A stretch of 64,000 nt of DNA from Cohnella zeiphila (GCF_014212055.1 NZ_JACJVO010000021.1:265600-329599); one strand, 5' to 3'. Positions 18,349 through 27,161 are shown, counted from the first letter of the stretch. Made by a program: numbers and translations. The notes: a model not told the origin generated them from the letters alone.

Positions 18349-18750
18349 GTGGATCAACCGGTTCGAACGATGATCGACATGAGCGTGGCCGTACTGATTT
18401 TTCTGACAGCAGCAGCAATCGGGCTCCAACTGTTTCAATTCGGAGCCGCATCCTTGCAAACGGCTTATGTGTTTGGAGAAGCCCAGGATCGAAGCATCGT
18501 TTCCACGCTTAAGCCAATCGCCGGGGACGGTACGGTATCCGGGGCGGAAGTGTTGCAGACGCTGGCACAGATACCGGAAACGGGCATGGAAGTCGAGGTG
18601 AATGGGCAGGTCTATTCATCTACCTTGGAAAGGGAGCAACTGAATGCAAATGGACTGATCCTGTCCGGCCGCTATCTTTCCGTCATGGAGCGAGATGCTG
18701 AGGGGCAAGTAGTTCGCGTTCGCTTTACCTTTGAGGGAGGCGGGACATGA
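18349..18750 (+). CDS. Pseudopilin-like anchored protein, paralogue of the preceding gene
   Basis: 133 residues with an N-terminal helix (about residues 9-30) and the shared motif GTVSGAEVLQTLAQI. It starts at GTG 18349 with GGGGGGAG six bases upstream. A 6-bp inverted repeat GGGCAA/TTGCCC lies in the 62-base gap before it. Its stop overlaps the next ATG by four bases. Probably a minor pilin or pseudopilin delivered through the Tad-like platform; no peptidase site is visible. Confidence 0.6.
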   Translation: MDQPVRTMIDMSVAVLIFLTAAAIGLQLFQFGAASLQTAYVFGEAQDRSIVSTLKPIAGDGTVSGAEVLQTLAQIPETGMEVEVNGQVYSSTLEREQLNANGLILSGRYLSVMERDAEGQVVRVRFTFEGGGT

Positions 18751-19295
18751 ACAGTCTGCTGAAAATTTTCGCCGTCTTGATCGCGATTCTACTATTGTAT
18801 ATCTTCCCGATCTCCGATGCGTTCGACCGGCAGGACGATATTTCCGAGCTGGTGGTCCTGCGGGCCACGACGTCGTTTGTGGATGCCGTAAGGGATAAGG
18901 GTTATATCACACCCACGATGTACAACGACTTTTTGCAAGCAATCGAGGCGACCGGGAACACATTCGATGTCCAAATGGAACATGGGCAGAAAACATACGA
19001 TCCGGTTTATGACGATCCGTCGAGCTCGAATACGTTTAAAGGCACTTTTGCCGTCCATTACGATTCCTATTACAATGCGCAAATCCTGCCGGTATTGTTT
19101 CCGAACAGTTCGGCGGGGACGGACGATCCGTCACGACGATACCACTTGCATGTAGGCGATACCTTTTCCGTCACCGTAAAAAACACCAATCGAACCAGCG
19201 GCACCATTTTGCACGATTTTCTCAACAACGCAAACAGCCCCAGCGAAAAAATCTTCATTCCGTACGGAGGTGTCGTCCGGAATGAAGATAATTAA
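18747..19295 (+). CDS. Anchored extracellular protein of the Tad-like locus
   Basis: 182 residues: one N-terminal helix (about 4-22), then an outside domain beginning with a region around FVDAVRDKGYITPTMYNDF that looks like a conserved core. ATG 18747 overlaps the previous stop; GGGAGG upstream. I take it as another minor pilin or assembly factor because it shares topology and operon with the two pseudopilin-like genes, but no named family is evident. Confidence 0.55.
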   Translation: MNSLLKIFAVLIAILLLYIFPISDAFDRQDDISELVVLRATTSFVDAVRDKGYITPTMYNDFLQAIEATGNTFDVQMEHGQKTYDPVYDDPSSSNTFKGTFAVHYDSYYNAQILPVLFPNSSAGTDDPSRRYHLHVGDTFSVTVKNTNRTSGTILHDFLNNANSPSEKIFIPYGGVVRNEDN

Positions 19296-20262
19296 CTGGG
19301 CCATCGTCGGCGTGCTGATTTTCTTGCCTTTCGCGGTGATCAACCGGTTGGATACGGATGCCCAGCGGAAGACAATGGTGACGGAACTGCGATATAACGC
19401 TGCGCTCGACACCGCAGTGGATGATGCGGCGAGGGCGTTGCTGATCAACGCGGATCAACAGCACGAGGCGAGCTACGATTCCGAAAAGCGGGTTCGCGTG
19501 AACAAAGAAGAAGCGATCCAGACGTTCTACAAAGTCCTATACATGAACTTCGGCGTTGCCGACGATCCGATCGGTCAAGGTGTATTAAACCGCTTTGTTC
19601 CGGCAGTCCTCGTGATTGGATATGATGGGTTTTGGGTTTATGCGGAAGACGAATTTCGCAATGCAAAGGGTGAGACAGAAATCCGTCCCGTATGGGGAGC
19701 CAAAAAGCCATACGCATATGTGGATTCGCAGGGTAACAGCCTTGCGTTCTCGCTGGACGATTATGTAACAGTGTACGAGGCCGGCACCCAGCGATGGCTG
19801 GATGGTTTTCGATCCGAAATTCAGGCCGGATCGACCGTGGCCTTGCTAAAAAATCGTGATTTGTTCGAACAGGTGCGCAGGCGCACGATTGTCGATGAGA
19901 TTCAAAACGAGCTGGCATATCGGATCAACCGGTATAACCAGTTCGTATCTCGGAGCGGGGAGTCTTACACGTTCACCTTGCCGGCAATCAGCCAAGAGGA
20001 ATGGAATAATACGATTAACGATGTTGGTGTGTTGGCTTTCCTGCAAGGCATCCCGATCGGGACGAAGCAATACAACAGCTATGCACTCGGCGGCAGCCGG
20101 GTGGTGAAGAAAGAGACGATTATCGGGGCGAAAAAAGACGGCATGAAGGTGTATTTCCGCAGTAATTGCGGTTATTCCTATCCGACAGAAGAAACGTTTA
20201 GCAGCGAAAAGGAAGCTGCACAAAACGGATATATGCCGCTGCCATGTGATCGGAAATCGTAA
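19282..20262 (+). CDS. Anchored extracellular protein of the Tad-like locus, TadE/F-like position
   Basis: About 326 residues with an N-terminal helix (residues 4-22) and a long extracellular part. ATG 19282 is used because GGAGGTG at 19265-19271 is ten bases upstream; an upstream in-frame GTG overlaps that site. It overlaps the previous gene by 14 bases. The first outside segment (AALDTAVDDAARALL) resembles the helix that follows the anchor in pseudopilins. No catalytic motif is seen. It is the last and largest of four anchored proteins in a row. Confidence 0.55.
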   Translation: MKIINWAIVGVLIFLPFAVINRLDTDAQRKTMVTELRYNAALDTAVDDAARALLINADQQHEASYDSEKRVRVNKEEAIQTFYKVLYMNFGVADDPIGQGVLNRFVPAVLVIGYDGFWVYAEDEFRNAKGETEIRPVWGAKKPYAYVDSQGNSLAFSLDDYVTVYEAGTQRWLDGFRSEIQAGSTVALLKNRDLFEQVRRRTIVDEIQNELAYRINRYNQFVSRSGESYTFTLPAISQEEWNNTINDVGVLAFLQGIPIGTKQYNSYALGGSRVVKKETIIGAKKDGMKVYFRSNCGYSYPTEETFSSEKEAAQNGYMPLPCDRKS

Positions 20263-20381
20263 CTTTCAGCGAATCTAGCAAGAGGGTGGACAGAGGAACT
20301 AGAGACGGACTATGATGGAGACAAGCGTCGAATTCTTCCTGATTTTCTCAAAAAATCAAGAAATGAAGGGGTGAAAGCTGC

Positions 20382-21530
20382 GTGAAAAGATGGCTCAGCA
20401 CAGGTCTTATCCTCGCTGCTTTGTTCGGGGCGATGCCCGGGATCTCCAGCGCGGCGGCGAAGATTCCCTTGTTTGCCAGCGTGGTGATGGACGGCAAAAA
20501 AATCTGGTTTCCCGATGCGCAGGCGTTTGTCGACGGAAACAGCCGGACGTTGGTGCCGGTTCGCTTTGTGGCCGAAACGATGGGCGCCAAAGTGGGCTGG
20601 GTCGCGAAAACTGCGACGGTGCCGATCGAGAAGGACGGTCAGAAGATTGAACTGACAATCGGGAAAAATCAAGCCAAGGTAAACGGAGTTGACGTCTCTT
20701 TTGATACGAAAGCAATCGTTAACGGCGGAAGAACGTTCGTCCCGTTGCGCTTCGTCAGCGAAGTGCTGGGCGCAGCGGTGACATGGGACGGAGATTCGTC
20801 GACGGTCTTTATCACAACCAAGGATCTTGGAGAAGCGAAAGTCGATCCATGGGGACGCCTCATTCGCACAACCGACTTGCCGGAAAATGCAGACGATTAT
20901 CCCTACATTTTGGCGGACGTGCCCAATGAGATGTATGAAATGAAATATCCGTTTTCACATCCCGATCCGAGCGAACGGTCTGTGTCGGCCGAGATGTATG
21001 CGAACTGGCCGGAGTTCAAGAAAGAGAACATCGACATCTGGATGGATCGGCTGAAAAAGTTCGGCGCGCTGTGGCTCAATGTTGACTACCGGACAATTGA
21101 CGATTCTTGGGCGAAGCAGCTGTCCGAACTGGAGTCGGACGGCAATACCGGCAAACTGAAGGCCGCACAGGAATACGCCAATTGGGTCAAGCAAAATGAA
21201 ATTGTCGTCGAGGGCTATCTGGATCCGGAACCGTCGATGATTTATCGAGATGGGCTTGGGAATTATTACGTGCGTTCGAAATTTAGAATCAAGTTCGACC
21301 AATTCAAGCAACACAAGACGCTTATCTATGACACTTGGTTTCCGGGCGAAAAGAAGCTTGTCAATGATATGTGGGTCCCTAACGACACTCCATTTGAAAA
21401 AGGAGTCTGGTATGAAGGATATTCGGACATTGCAATGGGGACGAATGTCGGGGGAGATTGGGGAAAGACACTGAAAGTCAGTGCAAACGTAAGTCTTTTC
21501 TTTAACCACATCATCAGAAAGGCAGATTAA
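20382..21530 (+). CDS. Secreted stalk-domain protein (copper amine oxidase N-terminal-like)
   Basis: 382 residues. A signal peptide ends near residue 24 (SSAAA). Two stalk-domain repeats follow, seen as TLVPVRFVAETMGAKVGW (about 55-72) and TFVPLRFVSEVLGAAVTW (about 117-134). This domain is very common on Paenibacillus surface proteins and is thought to bind wall or matrix; no oxidase is implied. The remaining 230 residues are of unknown fold, rich in Trp and Asp. GTG start with an AAGGGG site. Its place right after the anchored proteins suggests a surface component of the same apparatus. Confidence 0.8.
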   Translation: MKRWLSTGLILAALFGAMPGISSAAAKIPLFASVVMDGKKIWFPDAQAFVDGNSRTLVPVRFVAETMGAKVGWVAKTATVPIEKDGQKIELTIGKNQAKVNGVDVSFDTKAIVNGGRTFVPLRFVSEVLGAAVTWDGDSSTVFITTKDLGEAKVDPWGRLIRTTDLPENADDYPYILADVPNEMYEMKYPFSHPDPSERSVSAEMYANWPEFKKENIDIWMDRLKKFGALWLNVDYRTIDDSWAKQLSELESDGNTGKLKAAQEYANWVKQNEIVVEGYLDPEPSMIYRDGLGNYYVRSKFRIKFDQFKQHKTLIYDTWFPGEKKLVNDMWVPNDTPFEKGVWYEGYSDIAMGTNVGGDWGKTLKVSANVSLFFNHIIRKAD

Positions 21531-21534
21531 TCGA

Positions 21535-24500
21535 ATGAGAAAATTCATACAAGTTAGTTGGTGCATGCTGCTGGCATGCACTTTTTTGTTGACCTGGCCG
21601 CCTTCGCCTTCCCATGCGGAAGTTCCAGATGTGAAAATCGATCACGGGAAAATTATGTTCAATGTCACCAGTACCACTGCAGTATCAGGGATTCGTTTCA
21701 AGACCGTCGGTTGGACAGCGCGTAGAGAAAGCTCCCCTGTCTGCACTTACGATTCAAAGGGAAAGCATTGTGACCCGACCGGCTCAGGCTCGGCGCGAAT
21801 TGAAGGGTTGGAACAAACGAGTCAATACCCACCTAATCCCGAACCCGGTACGCCTGTGACAACGTTCTTCGAGGTGTCGGAGGCAAAGGTAACGAAGGCA
21901 CTCACCGACAACGGTCTCGAGGGTATTAAACAGAATGATCAGCTTTACCTTTACGCGATCATGGTCGTCATCCAAAACGGACAGCAAATCGGGGGACCGT
22001 ATTATACGCTGGATGCGATCAAGCATGCACAATCGTGGGCGCATCCCGAAGACTTGGACGATTATTTCGGGGTTCCGGTCACGTATGATAGTCCGGATTT
22101 TCCGGTAGATATCGTCTGCAAAACTGAATCGGGAACGGTCATCCAGGATTCCGCCTGTACGTATCACAAAGGCGAGTATAAAGCGGGGGCAGAGATCGAT
22201 CATACGTTTGCCGAAACGCTGGAATGGAACGGGAAATCGTATGAAATCGCCCGGTCATATGTGATCTCCAAAAACAATCCCGATAAGAAACTATTTGTTC
22301 AGGAATCCGGAGAAGAGCATCTGCTCGATCGACACATCAGCGTGCTCGTCAGCGGTGCTGATATTGTTGCCGAATACCGAACTTCGTCAGGCGGCTCGGA
22401 GCCGCAACCGGGAGGAGAAGCGCCGGCACCCGGTGCTTCACGGGAAGCGGAAGTGATGGATCCGGGCGTATCCGCCGTGATTCAGGCCGATGCACGCGGC
22501 GCCGAAAAATTTGACGTGCTCCAAGGGATTCCCACATCCGAAAACCTGTACGTGAATACCTTGTCCAAGTCCTATTTGTACCGGAATACCTTTACGCAAA
22601 TGGTTGGAACCAAAACGTATCCGGTGAAAGTAAGCAAGACGTACACGCTGGCCTGGACGGAGCAGCAAGCCGGTCCTCCAGATGCGGAAGGGAATCCGAC
22701 GACGATTTCCGTTCCACGGTCGGAGAGCCAAACGGTCACGAAAACGTACGCAGTCGAACGAAAATATAGCTATTGGCTCATTTCAAATTTGGAAGTATAC
22801 GGCATTCAACAAGCAACGGTATCCAATTATGCGTTGCCTTCGGGAACCGTAACGCTTCAGCCAAAGGGATATTCACCACCCTCGGTTTCCGCCACGCATG
22901 ACGCTTCGATCACGGCGCATATGACCGATCCGATCTATGCGGACGTGACGTTGCCCGGACAAACTGTATCCGGAGGTTCCAGCCGTCCAGCCATTCCGAC
23001 TGAAGATTGGCAGAGCCAGGCGGAGAAAGCCGTCGGCAAGATCAAAGTCAAGAACGATTCGCTTGTCTTTAACGGCAGCACCATTATGGACAATCGGGTT
23101 GTGGAAGAGACGGCTTCCACCCCGACTGCCATTCCGACGCCAGCCCCAATCGGGCAAAACGTGCTGTACGGATCGGGGTATATGATCGATGCGTCCAAAA
23201 CGAACAAAGTGAGTCAGCCGAGCTCGGGGACGATTTCCTACGGCTTGATTGAAGGCATCGGCGGCGGGAGCGAGTCAAAAAGCTTTCCGATCAACGGCAT
23301 CAATCCGGTGACCGTTCATACGCCAGTCGTCAATTACGCGTCCATTTCGGATGACCGGGCACACAATCAAAAGACGGAGCCGACTGAAGGAAGGTCCGCA
23401 CTCATTTTGGATCGACCGTTTACGGTTACCGTACCGACAAGCGGCCAGCATCGGGACATCAAGGGCTACGGAAACAGGGATTATGCCAAGTATATCAAGG
23501 ACAAACAGGTCCGGTTCCCTTTTGACGTGTACAGCGCTGACAAATCGACGTTTATTCCGAAAAACACATGGACGTCCATTCCGGTTACGCAGACGACCAT
23601 GACGTATTACCTCCCGGTATGGGTGGATGAAGGCAATTACGATGTGCAGTTTCGTTCATTTGCCGAGAACAGCCCGGAGATTGATTTCACAGGCCAAGTG
23701 AATGCCAATTTGGATTTGAACAACCATGTGGCAACCCGAGTCGTTACCGTAGAAGTGATCGGCCGATTGTACGATTTTAGGATCACGGATATTTCCGATT
23801 ACAACTGGGAGACCGTGTTCCGGACGCAAAAGGGGAGCGCAACGCCAACCGGAAACGCCTACTGGGTTGGAACGAAGGCGATTGATGGCGCGGCTCGCGG
23901 TAACAAGGCGCCATATGTGTTGCCAGTGCGGCAGGGAAGCCATCCGGATCCGGGAAAGAAAAATGTAGCGGTCAAGACGGGCTATTCGTTTAAATTTGAA
24001 GTGATGACAAAGGGAAATATGTTCGGTTCAGGGGACGGCATCCGCATCACACCGACCTTCTACTTTGTGGATCGTTATGGGAAGAACCGTCAGGAAGTGG
24101 ATCTGTACTATCATACCGACACGGAAAAGTTTGTTCGGATCGGGTCGAGCGAGGATGCGGAACGACGGAATGTGACGTTGGATACCCGGCTTCGCAACGT
24201 ACCACAGCAGGAGATCACCAATACAGCCAGTTCATTGTGGGAGTTAAATGGAAGCCCCGGAGACAAGCAGTCTTACATCAATCAGTATCTGAAAAATGCC
24301 AAGAAACCAACTTACGTCGGCGGTTACAATGTGATGTTGCTGCCGCCCCAGCTTCGGACGTTTGTAGGCAGCATGAACGTGCCATCCAGCGTCGAAGCAG
24401 CACGAGCGAACGCTTCGGTTCAGCACTGGTTCGGGGAGTACAGTCTTCCCGCAGCGGTGTATGTGTTGCCGAAGGGATTTAATCTAGCTGACTACGGGCG

Positions 24501-24774
24501 AACGCATCAGCTAGATGACAACGCGTCGGTATTTCTGCGAGACGGCTTTATCATTGTCAACTTCAACATCGAGACGATTCGGAATCGAGACTTAGACCAT
24601 CCGCATCTGCAGTATATCCATGGGCCGCTCGACAACCAGTGGCAGTTGGAAGGTTATCAGCGCAGCTTCACCGATCCGTACGGCGTGACGTTTCAACTGA
24701 AGGACGGGGACGTCGTCTTTTATCATGCCAATTTGTCGTCCTACGATGATTTTGGTACAGGCGGAACGCATTAA
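21535..24774 (+). CDS. Large secreted protein of unknown function
   Basis: 1079 residues with a clear signal peptide (cleavage near residue 29, after SHA). Beta-rich throughout, with two early Cys pairs (near 64/73 and 199/208) that may form disulfides. A Pro/Gly/Glu linker around residues 292-305 separates a 260-residue N-terminal domain from an 780-residue remainder. No membrane segment or wall-sorting motif. I could not assign a domain; DUF5704, found in Bacillales, is one possibility that I cannot confirm. It begins four bases after the stalk-domain gene and ends the operon at a strong terminator, so it may be the exported or surface-exposed part of the Tad-like machine, for example an adhesin. 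Confidence 0.7.
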   Translation: MRKFIQVSWCMLLACTFLLTWPPSPSHAEVPDVKIDHGKIMFNVTSTTAVSGIRFKTVGWTARRESSPVCTYDSKGKHCDPTGSGSARIEGLEQTSQYPPNPEPGTPVTTFFEVSEAKVTKALTDNGLEGIKQNDQLYLYAIMVVIQNGQQIGGPYYTLDAIKHAQSWAHPEDLDDYFGVPVTYDSPDFPVDIVCKTESGTVIQDSACTYHKGEYKAGAEIDHTFAETLEWNGKSYEIARSYVISKNNPDKKLFVQESGEEHLLDRHISVLVSGADIVAEYRTSSGGSEPQPGGEAPAPGASREAEVMDPGVSAVIQADARGAEKFDVLQGIPTSENLYVNTLSKSYLYRNTFTQMVGTKTYPVKVSKTYTLAWTEQQAGPPDAEGNPTTISVPRSESQTVTKTYAVERKYSYWLISNLEVYGIQQATVSNYALPSGTVTLQPKGYSPPSVSATHDASITAHMTDPIYADVTLPGQTVSGGSSRPAIPTEDWQSQAEKAVGKIKVKNDSLVFNGSTIMDNRVVEETASTPTAIPTPAPIGQNVLYGSGYMIDASKTNKVSQPSSGTISYGLIEGIGGGSESKSFPINGINPVTVHTPVVNYASISDDRAHNQKTEPTEGRSALILDRPFTVTVPTSGQHRDIKGYGNRDYAKYIKDKQVRFPFDVYSADKSTFIPKNTWTSIPVTQTTMTYYLPVWVDEGNYDVQFRSFAENSPEIDFTGQVNANLDLNNHVATRVVTVEVIGRLYDFRITDISDYNWETVFRTQKGSATPTGNAYWVGTKAIDGAARGNKAPYVLPVRQGSHPDPGKKNVAVKTGYSFKFEVMTKGNMFGSGDGIRITPTFYFVDRYGKNRQEVDLYYHTDTEKFVRIGSSEDAERRNVTLDTRLRNVPQQEITNTASSLWELNGSPGDKQSYINQYLKNAKKPTYVGGYNVMLLPPQLRTFVGSMNVPSSVEAARANASVQHWFGEYSLPAAVYVLPKGFNLADYGRTHQLDDNASVFLRDGFIIVNFNIETIRNRDLDHPHLQYIHGPLDNQWQLEGYQRSFTDPYGVTFQLKDGDVVFYHANLSSYDDFGTGGTH

Positions 24775-24815
24775 GGAAATTTCGCTGCCTTTGAACGTAA
24801 TCAAAATTCCATTAA

Positions 24816-24855
24816 ACGAGAAGGACTCCGCATGTTGGGGTCCTTCTCGTCTTTT
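24816..24855 (+). terminator. Strong terminator ending the Tad-like operon
   Basis: ACGAGAAGGACTCC pairs with GGGGTCCTTCTCGT over 14 positions (one G-T pair), loop GCATGTT, followed by CTTTTC. It follows the 1079-residue protein gene by about 40 bases and marks the end of the long operon that starts near 9174. Confidence 0.8.
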
Positions 24856-24957
24856 CGGAGGCATGTCATGTTATACGCTCAACCGTCCGGTGGTTGTTTC
24901 TGTCCCATACAGCCACCGGCCGACTACGGAAACGAATGGACGGAGGAGGAAAAAGCC

Positions 24958-25146
24958 GTGTCCTCACTTACGTTGATTTCCAAAGGGAAAAACAGTTTCG
25001 GCGATACGTACTATTACATTCGGGATCAAAACGGGATCACCAATCAAGTTTATGAAGAGGAGCTTCAGGACTTTATGAAAAGGAAGGGTGTAACCGAGCT
25101 TAGGGAAGGCAATTCGTTCGTTTATCGTCCCCAAAAGGACCGTTGA
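24958..25146 (+). CDS. Small protein of unknown function
   Basis: 62 residues starting at GTG 24958, with GGAGGA at 24942-24947 as ribosome site. Longer in-frame readings begin inside the terminator hairpin and are rejected. The product is charged, with an aromatic patch (TYYYIRDQ) and no membrane segment. It opens a run of small accessory genes. No family recognised. Confidence 0.5.
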   Translation: MSSLTLISKGKNSFGDTYYYIRDQNGITNQVYEEELQDFMKRKGVTELREGNSFVYRPQKDR

Positions 25147-25229
25147 TTGTGAGGCAAAGACGCTGATTCAGCCGCAACCAAAGCTCGAAAGGTGATGCGG
25201 GCAATTGTTCAGAAGGGGAGGGGATCGCA

Positions 25230-25388
25230 GTGCAGGAGTGGGAAGTTACGATTTATTGGAAGGATGGAACAATCTCATCTTATATCTACGAAGGATCGAA
25301 GCAAGAAGCACGTCTCCATGCGTATCATAATTCACCTCAAAGAATGGTTCAGAACATAATTATAAAACCCTATTGCCCCAATTCATAA
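25230..25388 (+). CDS. Very small protein of unknown function
   Basis: 52 residues, GTG start, with AAGGGGAGGGG seven bases upstream. The N-terminal WEVTIYWKDGT looks like a short beta hairpin; the remainder is polar with Asn and Ile. The strong ribosome site and its fit into the gene series support it as real. Function unknown. Confidence 0.5.
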   Translation: MQEWEVTIYWKDGTISSYIYEGSKQEARLHAYHNSPQRMVQNIIIKPYCPNS

Positions 25389-25437
25389 GGACGATTGATG
25401 GGAAGTAACCAATCGTTAACACGTAAGGAGGATGACA

Positions 25438-25737
25438 ATGTTTCGGAAACAGGGGGGCCTTTGGGCTGGGGAACGTTATGTCGGTGAAGTGGACGGCTAT
25501 TATGTTGAAGTGCAAGTGTTCGACGAACCTTCGTCATACGGGATTGCCGAGGGACGAATTAGCCGGCTGTACATTTACCCGGAACGATCGGCCGGTTTTC
25601 ATCGCAGACTTATTTCATATGAACGGGGATGGGACGGTGGGCCACCGCGGGATCCACAAATGCGCCGGGTTGTGGAGAAGACGGTTGCGTATTTTGACCG
25701 CAAGCAGGTGGATTGGGTGTTCGAAGAACGGAGGTAG
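25438..25737 (+). CDS. Small conserved-looking accessory protein
   Basis: 99 residues from ATG 25438 (AAGGAGG six bases upstream; an ATG at 25432 abuts the ribosome site). It contains YYVEVQVFDEPSSYGIAEG and SYERGWDGGPP, segments that look like conserved cores of a small mobile-element protein, then a helical end. No membrane segment. I recognise the general type from mobile elements but cannot name the family. Confidence 0.55.
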   Translation: MFRKQGGLWAGERYVGEVDGYYVEVQVFDEPSSYGIAEGRISRLYIYPERSAGFHRRLISYERGWDGGPPRDPQMRRVVEKTVAYFDRKQVDWVFEERR

Positions 25738-25809
25738 ACGAGCATTATCTTGACAGACGAACAAAGTGACGATAATCTTCCCCCCAAATGAACCGGGGGA
25801 GCGGAGGGT

Positions 25810-26070
25810 GTGAATGTTGCTCGAACAGTTCTATTTGTTTCATTCGCAATAGCAGTGATGTTCCTAAAGGGGGGGAATGTCAGCTTGATTTATTCGGAGT
25901 TTAAACGCAGGGTCGCTAAGGTGTATCCGGATGTTCCCGTTACTTTTTCCTCGAACAGTGCGCAGCATATGGCAAAGATCGGGGATTCGCTTGTGTTGTA
26001 CATGAATGCCGGAAGCGAAGCCATTTACGGGATGATGAACGGAGAATTCATCGGTCGGGCTCTTGATTGA
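25810..26070 (+). CDS. Small protein of unknown function, start uncertain
   Basis: 86 residues if started at GTG 25810, which gives a hydrophobic N-terminal segment (TVLFVSFAIAVMF). A shorter form of 61 residues from TTG 25885 has an equally good ribosome site (AAGGGGGGG) and lacks that segment. The common part contains FKRRVAKVYPDVPVTF and a Gly-rich end. I cannot decide whether it is anchored or soluble. Function unknown. Confidence 0.45.
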   Translation: MNVARTVLFVSFAIAVMFLKGGNVSLIYSEFKRRVAKVYPDVPVTFSSNSAQHMAKIGDSLVLYMNAGSEAIYGMMNGEFIGRALD

Positions 26071-26109
26071 GAACAGCTGCGGAACAGGACCGGAAGGAGG
26101 GTGATGAAA

Positions 26110-26211
26110 TTGGGCGCATGGGGAACCGGTGTCTTTGACAATGACGAATCGCTGGATGTTCGTTATATCTTCCAGAAGTATTTGCGAAAAGGATGGACGA
26201 TCGAACAGTGA
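26110..26211 (+). pseudogene. Truncated DUF4259-type gene
   Basis: TTG 26110 has GGAGGG eight bases upstream and yields MGAWGTGVFDNDESLDV, which matches the start of DUF4259 proteins (MGAWG.G.F.ND). These proteins are usually over 100 residues, but this frame stops after 33. The break coincides with transposase-like sequence on the other strand, so it is probably an insertion-damaged remnant. Confidence 0.5.
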
Positions 26212-26350
26212 CCAACATTTGAATGGATCATTTTCCAGGTGCTTTGAATCTGGTTAATTTCGTTCTTGCGCCAGTATCGCTGCAAATGGAGCAAATACAA
26301 CTTATGCCTGAGATACTTTAGCGTGCGCTTCAGGTTATAACTGTTTCGCT
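26212..26350 (-). pseudogene. Fragment of a DDE-type transposase C terminus
   Basis: On the minus strand the segment reads NSYNLKRTLKYLRHK and then about 30 more residues, resembling the C-terminal helix of IS1182/IS4-like DDE transposases (the pattern YNLKR). It is short, without its start or catalytic part. An 11-bp direct repeat AAGTATTTGCG lies on both sides (26176-26186 and 26358-26368), which might be a trace of the insertion. Confidence 0.35.
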
Positions 26351-26463
26351 ATTAGCCAAGTATTTGCGGGATAAAAAGCCGGCCGGTAAAACAATGGAAA
26401 GTCCTTGCTCGCTCGTTTGTGCAGAGTTAAGATACGACACAAACATGGGAGGGGGTTACGGGT

Positions 26464-26787
26464 ATGCTGGGCTTTCCCGCTTGGTTAACGGCCGCTTTCA
26501 GCAAGCGAATCGATTCGATCGGACACGAAATGCATACCGATCCTCAAAACCAGCAAAGTTGGAAGCAGGCATCGGCGCTTCTTGAGAAATTTCAATCCAT
26601 GCTGTCATCGGATCAGTTCCGGGCATTTGGTGAATGGGAAGACACAGTCGGGCTACTTGAAGCTCATCAAAAGGAAGAGATATACATTCGCGGTTTTGTC
26701 GACGGTTTTCATGTCCATGCTTGTCTTCGTGAGCACATGCAGAAAATGGTGGGAAAGGACGATTCGGAACGGGGAAAGGAAGGCTAA
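26464..26787 (+). CDS. Small helical protein of unknown function
   Basis: 107 residues, with a GGAGGGGG site ten bases upstream of the ATG. Mostly helical, acidic at the end, with a pattern QQSWKQASALLEKFQSML and several His and Cys (HVHACLREH). No membrane segment. Not recognised. The 230 bases after it contain a possible weak hairpin before TTTTTTT near 26864-26870 and no gene up to 27026. Confidence 0.5.
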   Translation: MLGFPAWLTAAFSKRIDSIGHEMHTDPQNQQSWKQASALLEKFQSMLSSDQFRAFGEWEDTVGLLEAHQKEEIYIRGFVDGFHVHACLREHMQKMVGKDDSERGKEG

Positions 26788-27025
26788 ACAGCCACATGAT
26801 CGAATCTCGCTGATGGCGGACTTCTTCGTTTAATGACCATTTGGAAGAGGGTGCATATTGGCCTTCTTTTTTTGTATTGTCTGATAGTGATTGCCTCGCA
26901 TCATCTTACACTTTAGCCCTGAAAACCTGCAGATGGGCTGCGGCAAAAGGCTTGATCGAACAAACGGCGGAACAAGATCGTCACTGTCACGAGTTGGGCT
27001 GATTGACGAAACGGGGGGACTGACC

Positions 27026-27148
27026 TTGGCAAGAGTTCTCTTCATTTGTCACCGGTGTGAAAAATGTATTCAGGTCGAACAGTCGATTTATAACAAAGTT
27101 TATAAAGGGCAAGATCTTTGTTTGTCCTGCCGCGGCAAGTGTGGATGA
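27026..27148 (+). CDS. Very small zinc-ribbon-like protein
   Basis: 40 residues from TTG 27026 with GGGGGG seven bases upstream. It has six Cys arranged as CHRCEKC near the N terminus and CLSCRGKC at the end, an obvious metal-binding pattern for its size. Such mini zinc-ribbons in mobile elements can be DNA-binding or protein-binding factors, but nothing here shows which. It lies 13 bases before the next gene. Confidence 0.5.
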   Translation: MARVLFICHRCEKCIQVEQSIYNKVYKGQDLCLSCRGKCG

Positions 27149-27161
27149 AGGAGGTTACCAC

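Noticed and set aside
25750..25778. TTGACA near 25750 with GATAAT downstream
   Set aside because: The spacing is only 15 bases, and a promoter there is not needed by the gene series; kept as uncertain.
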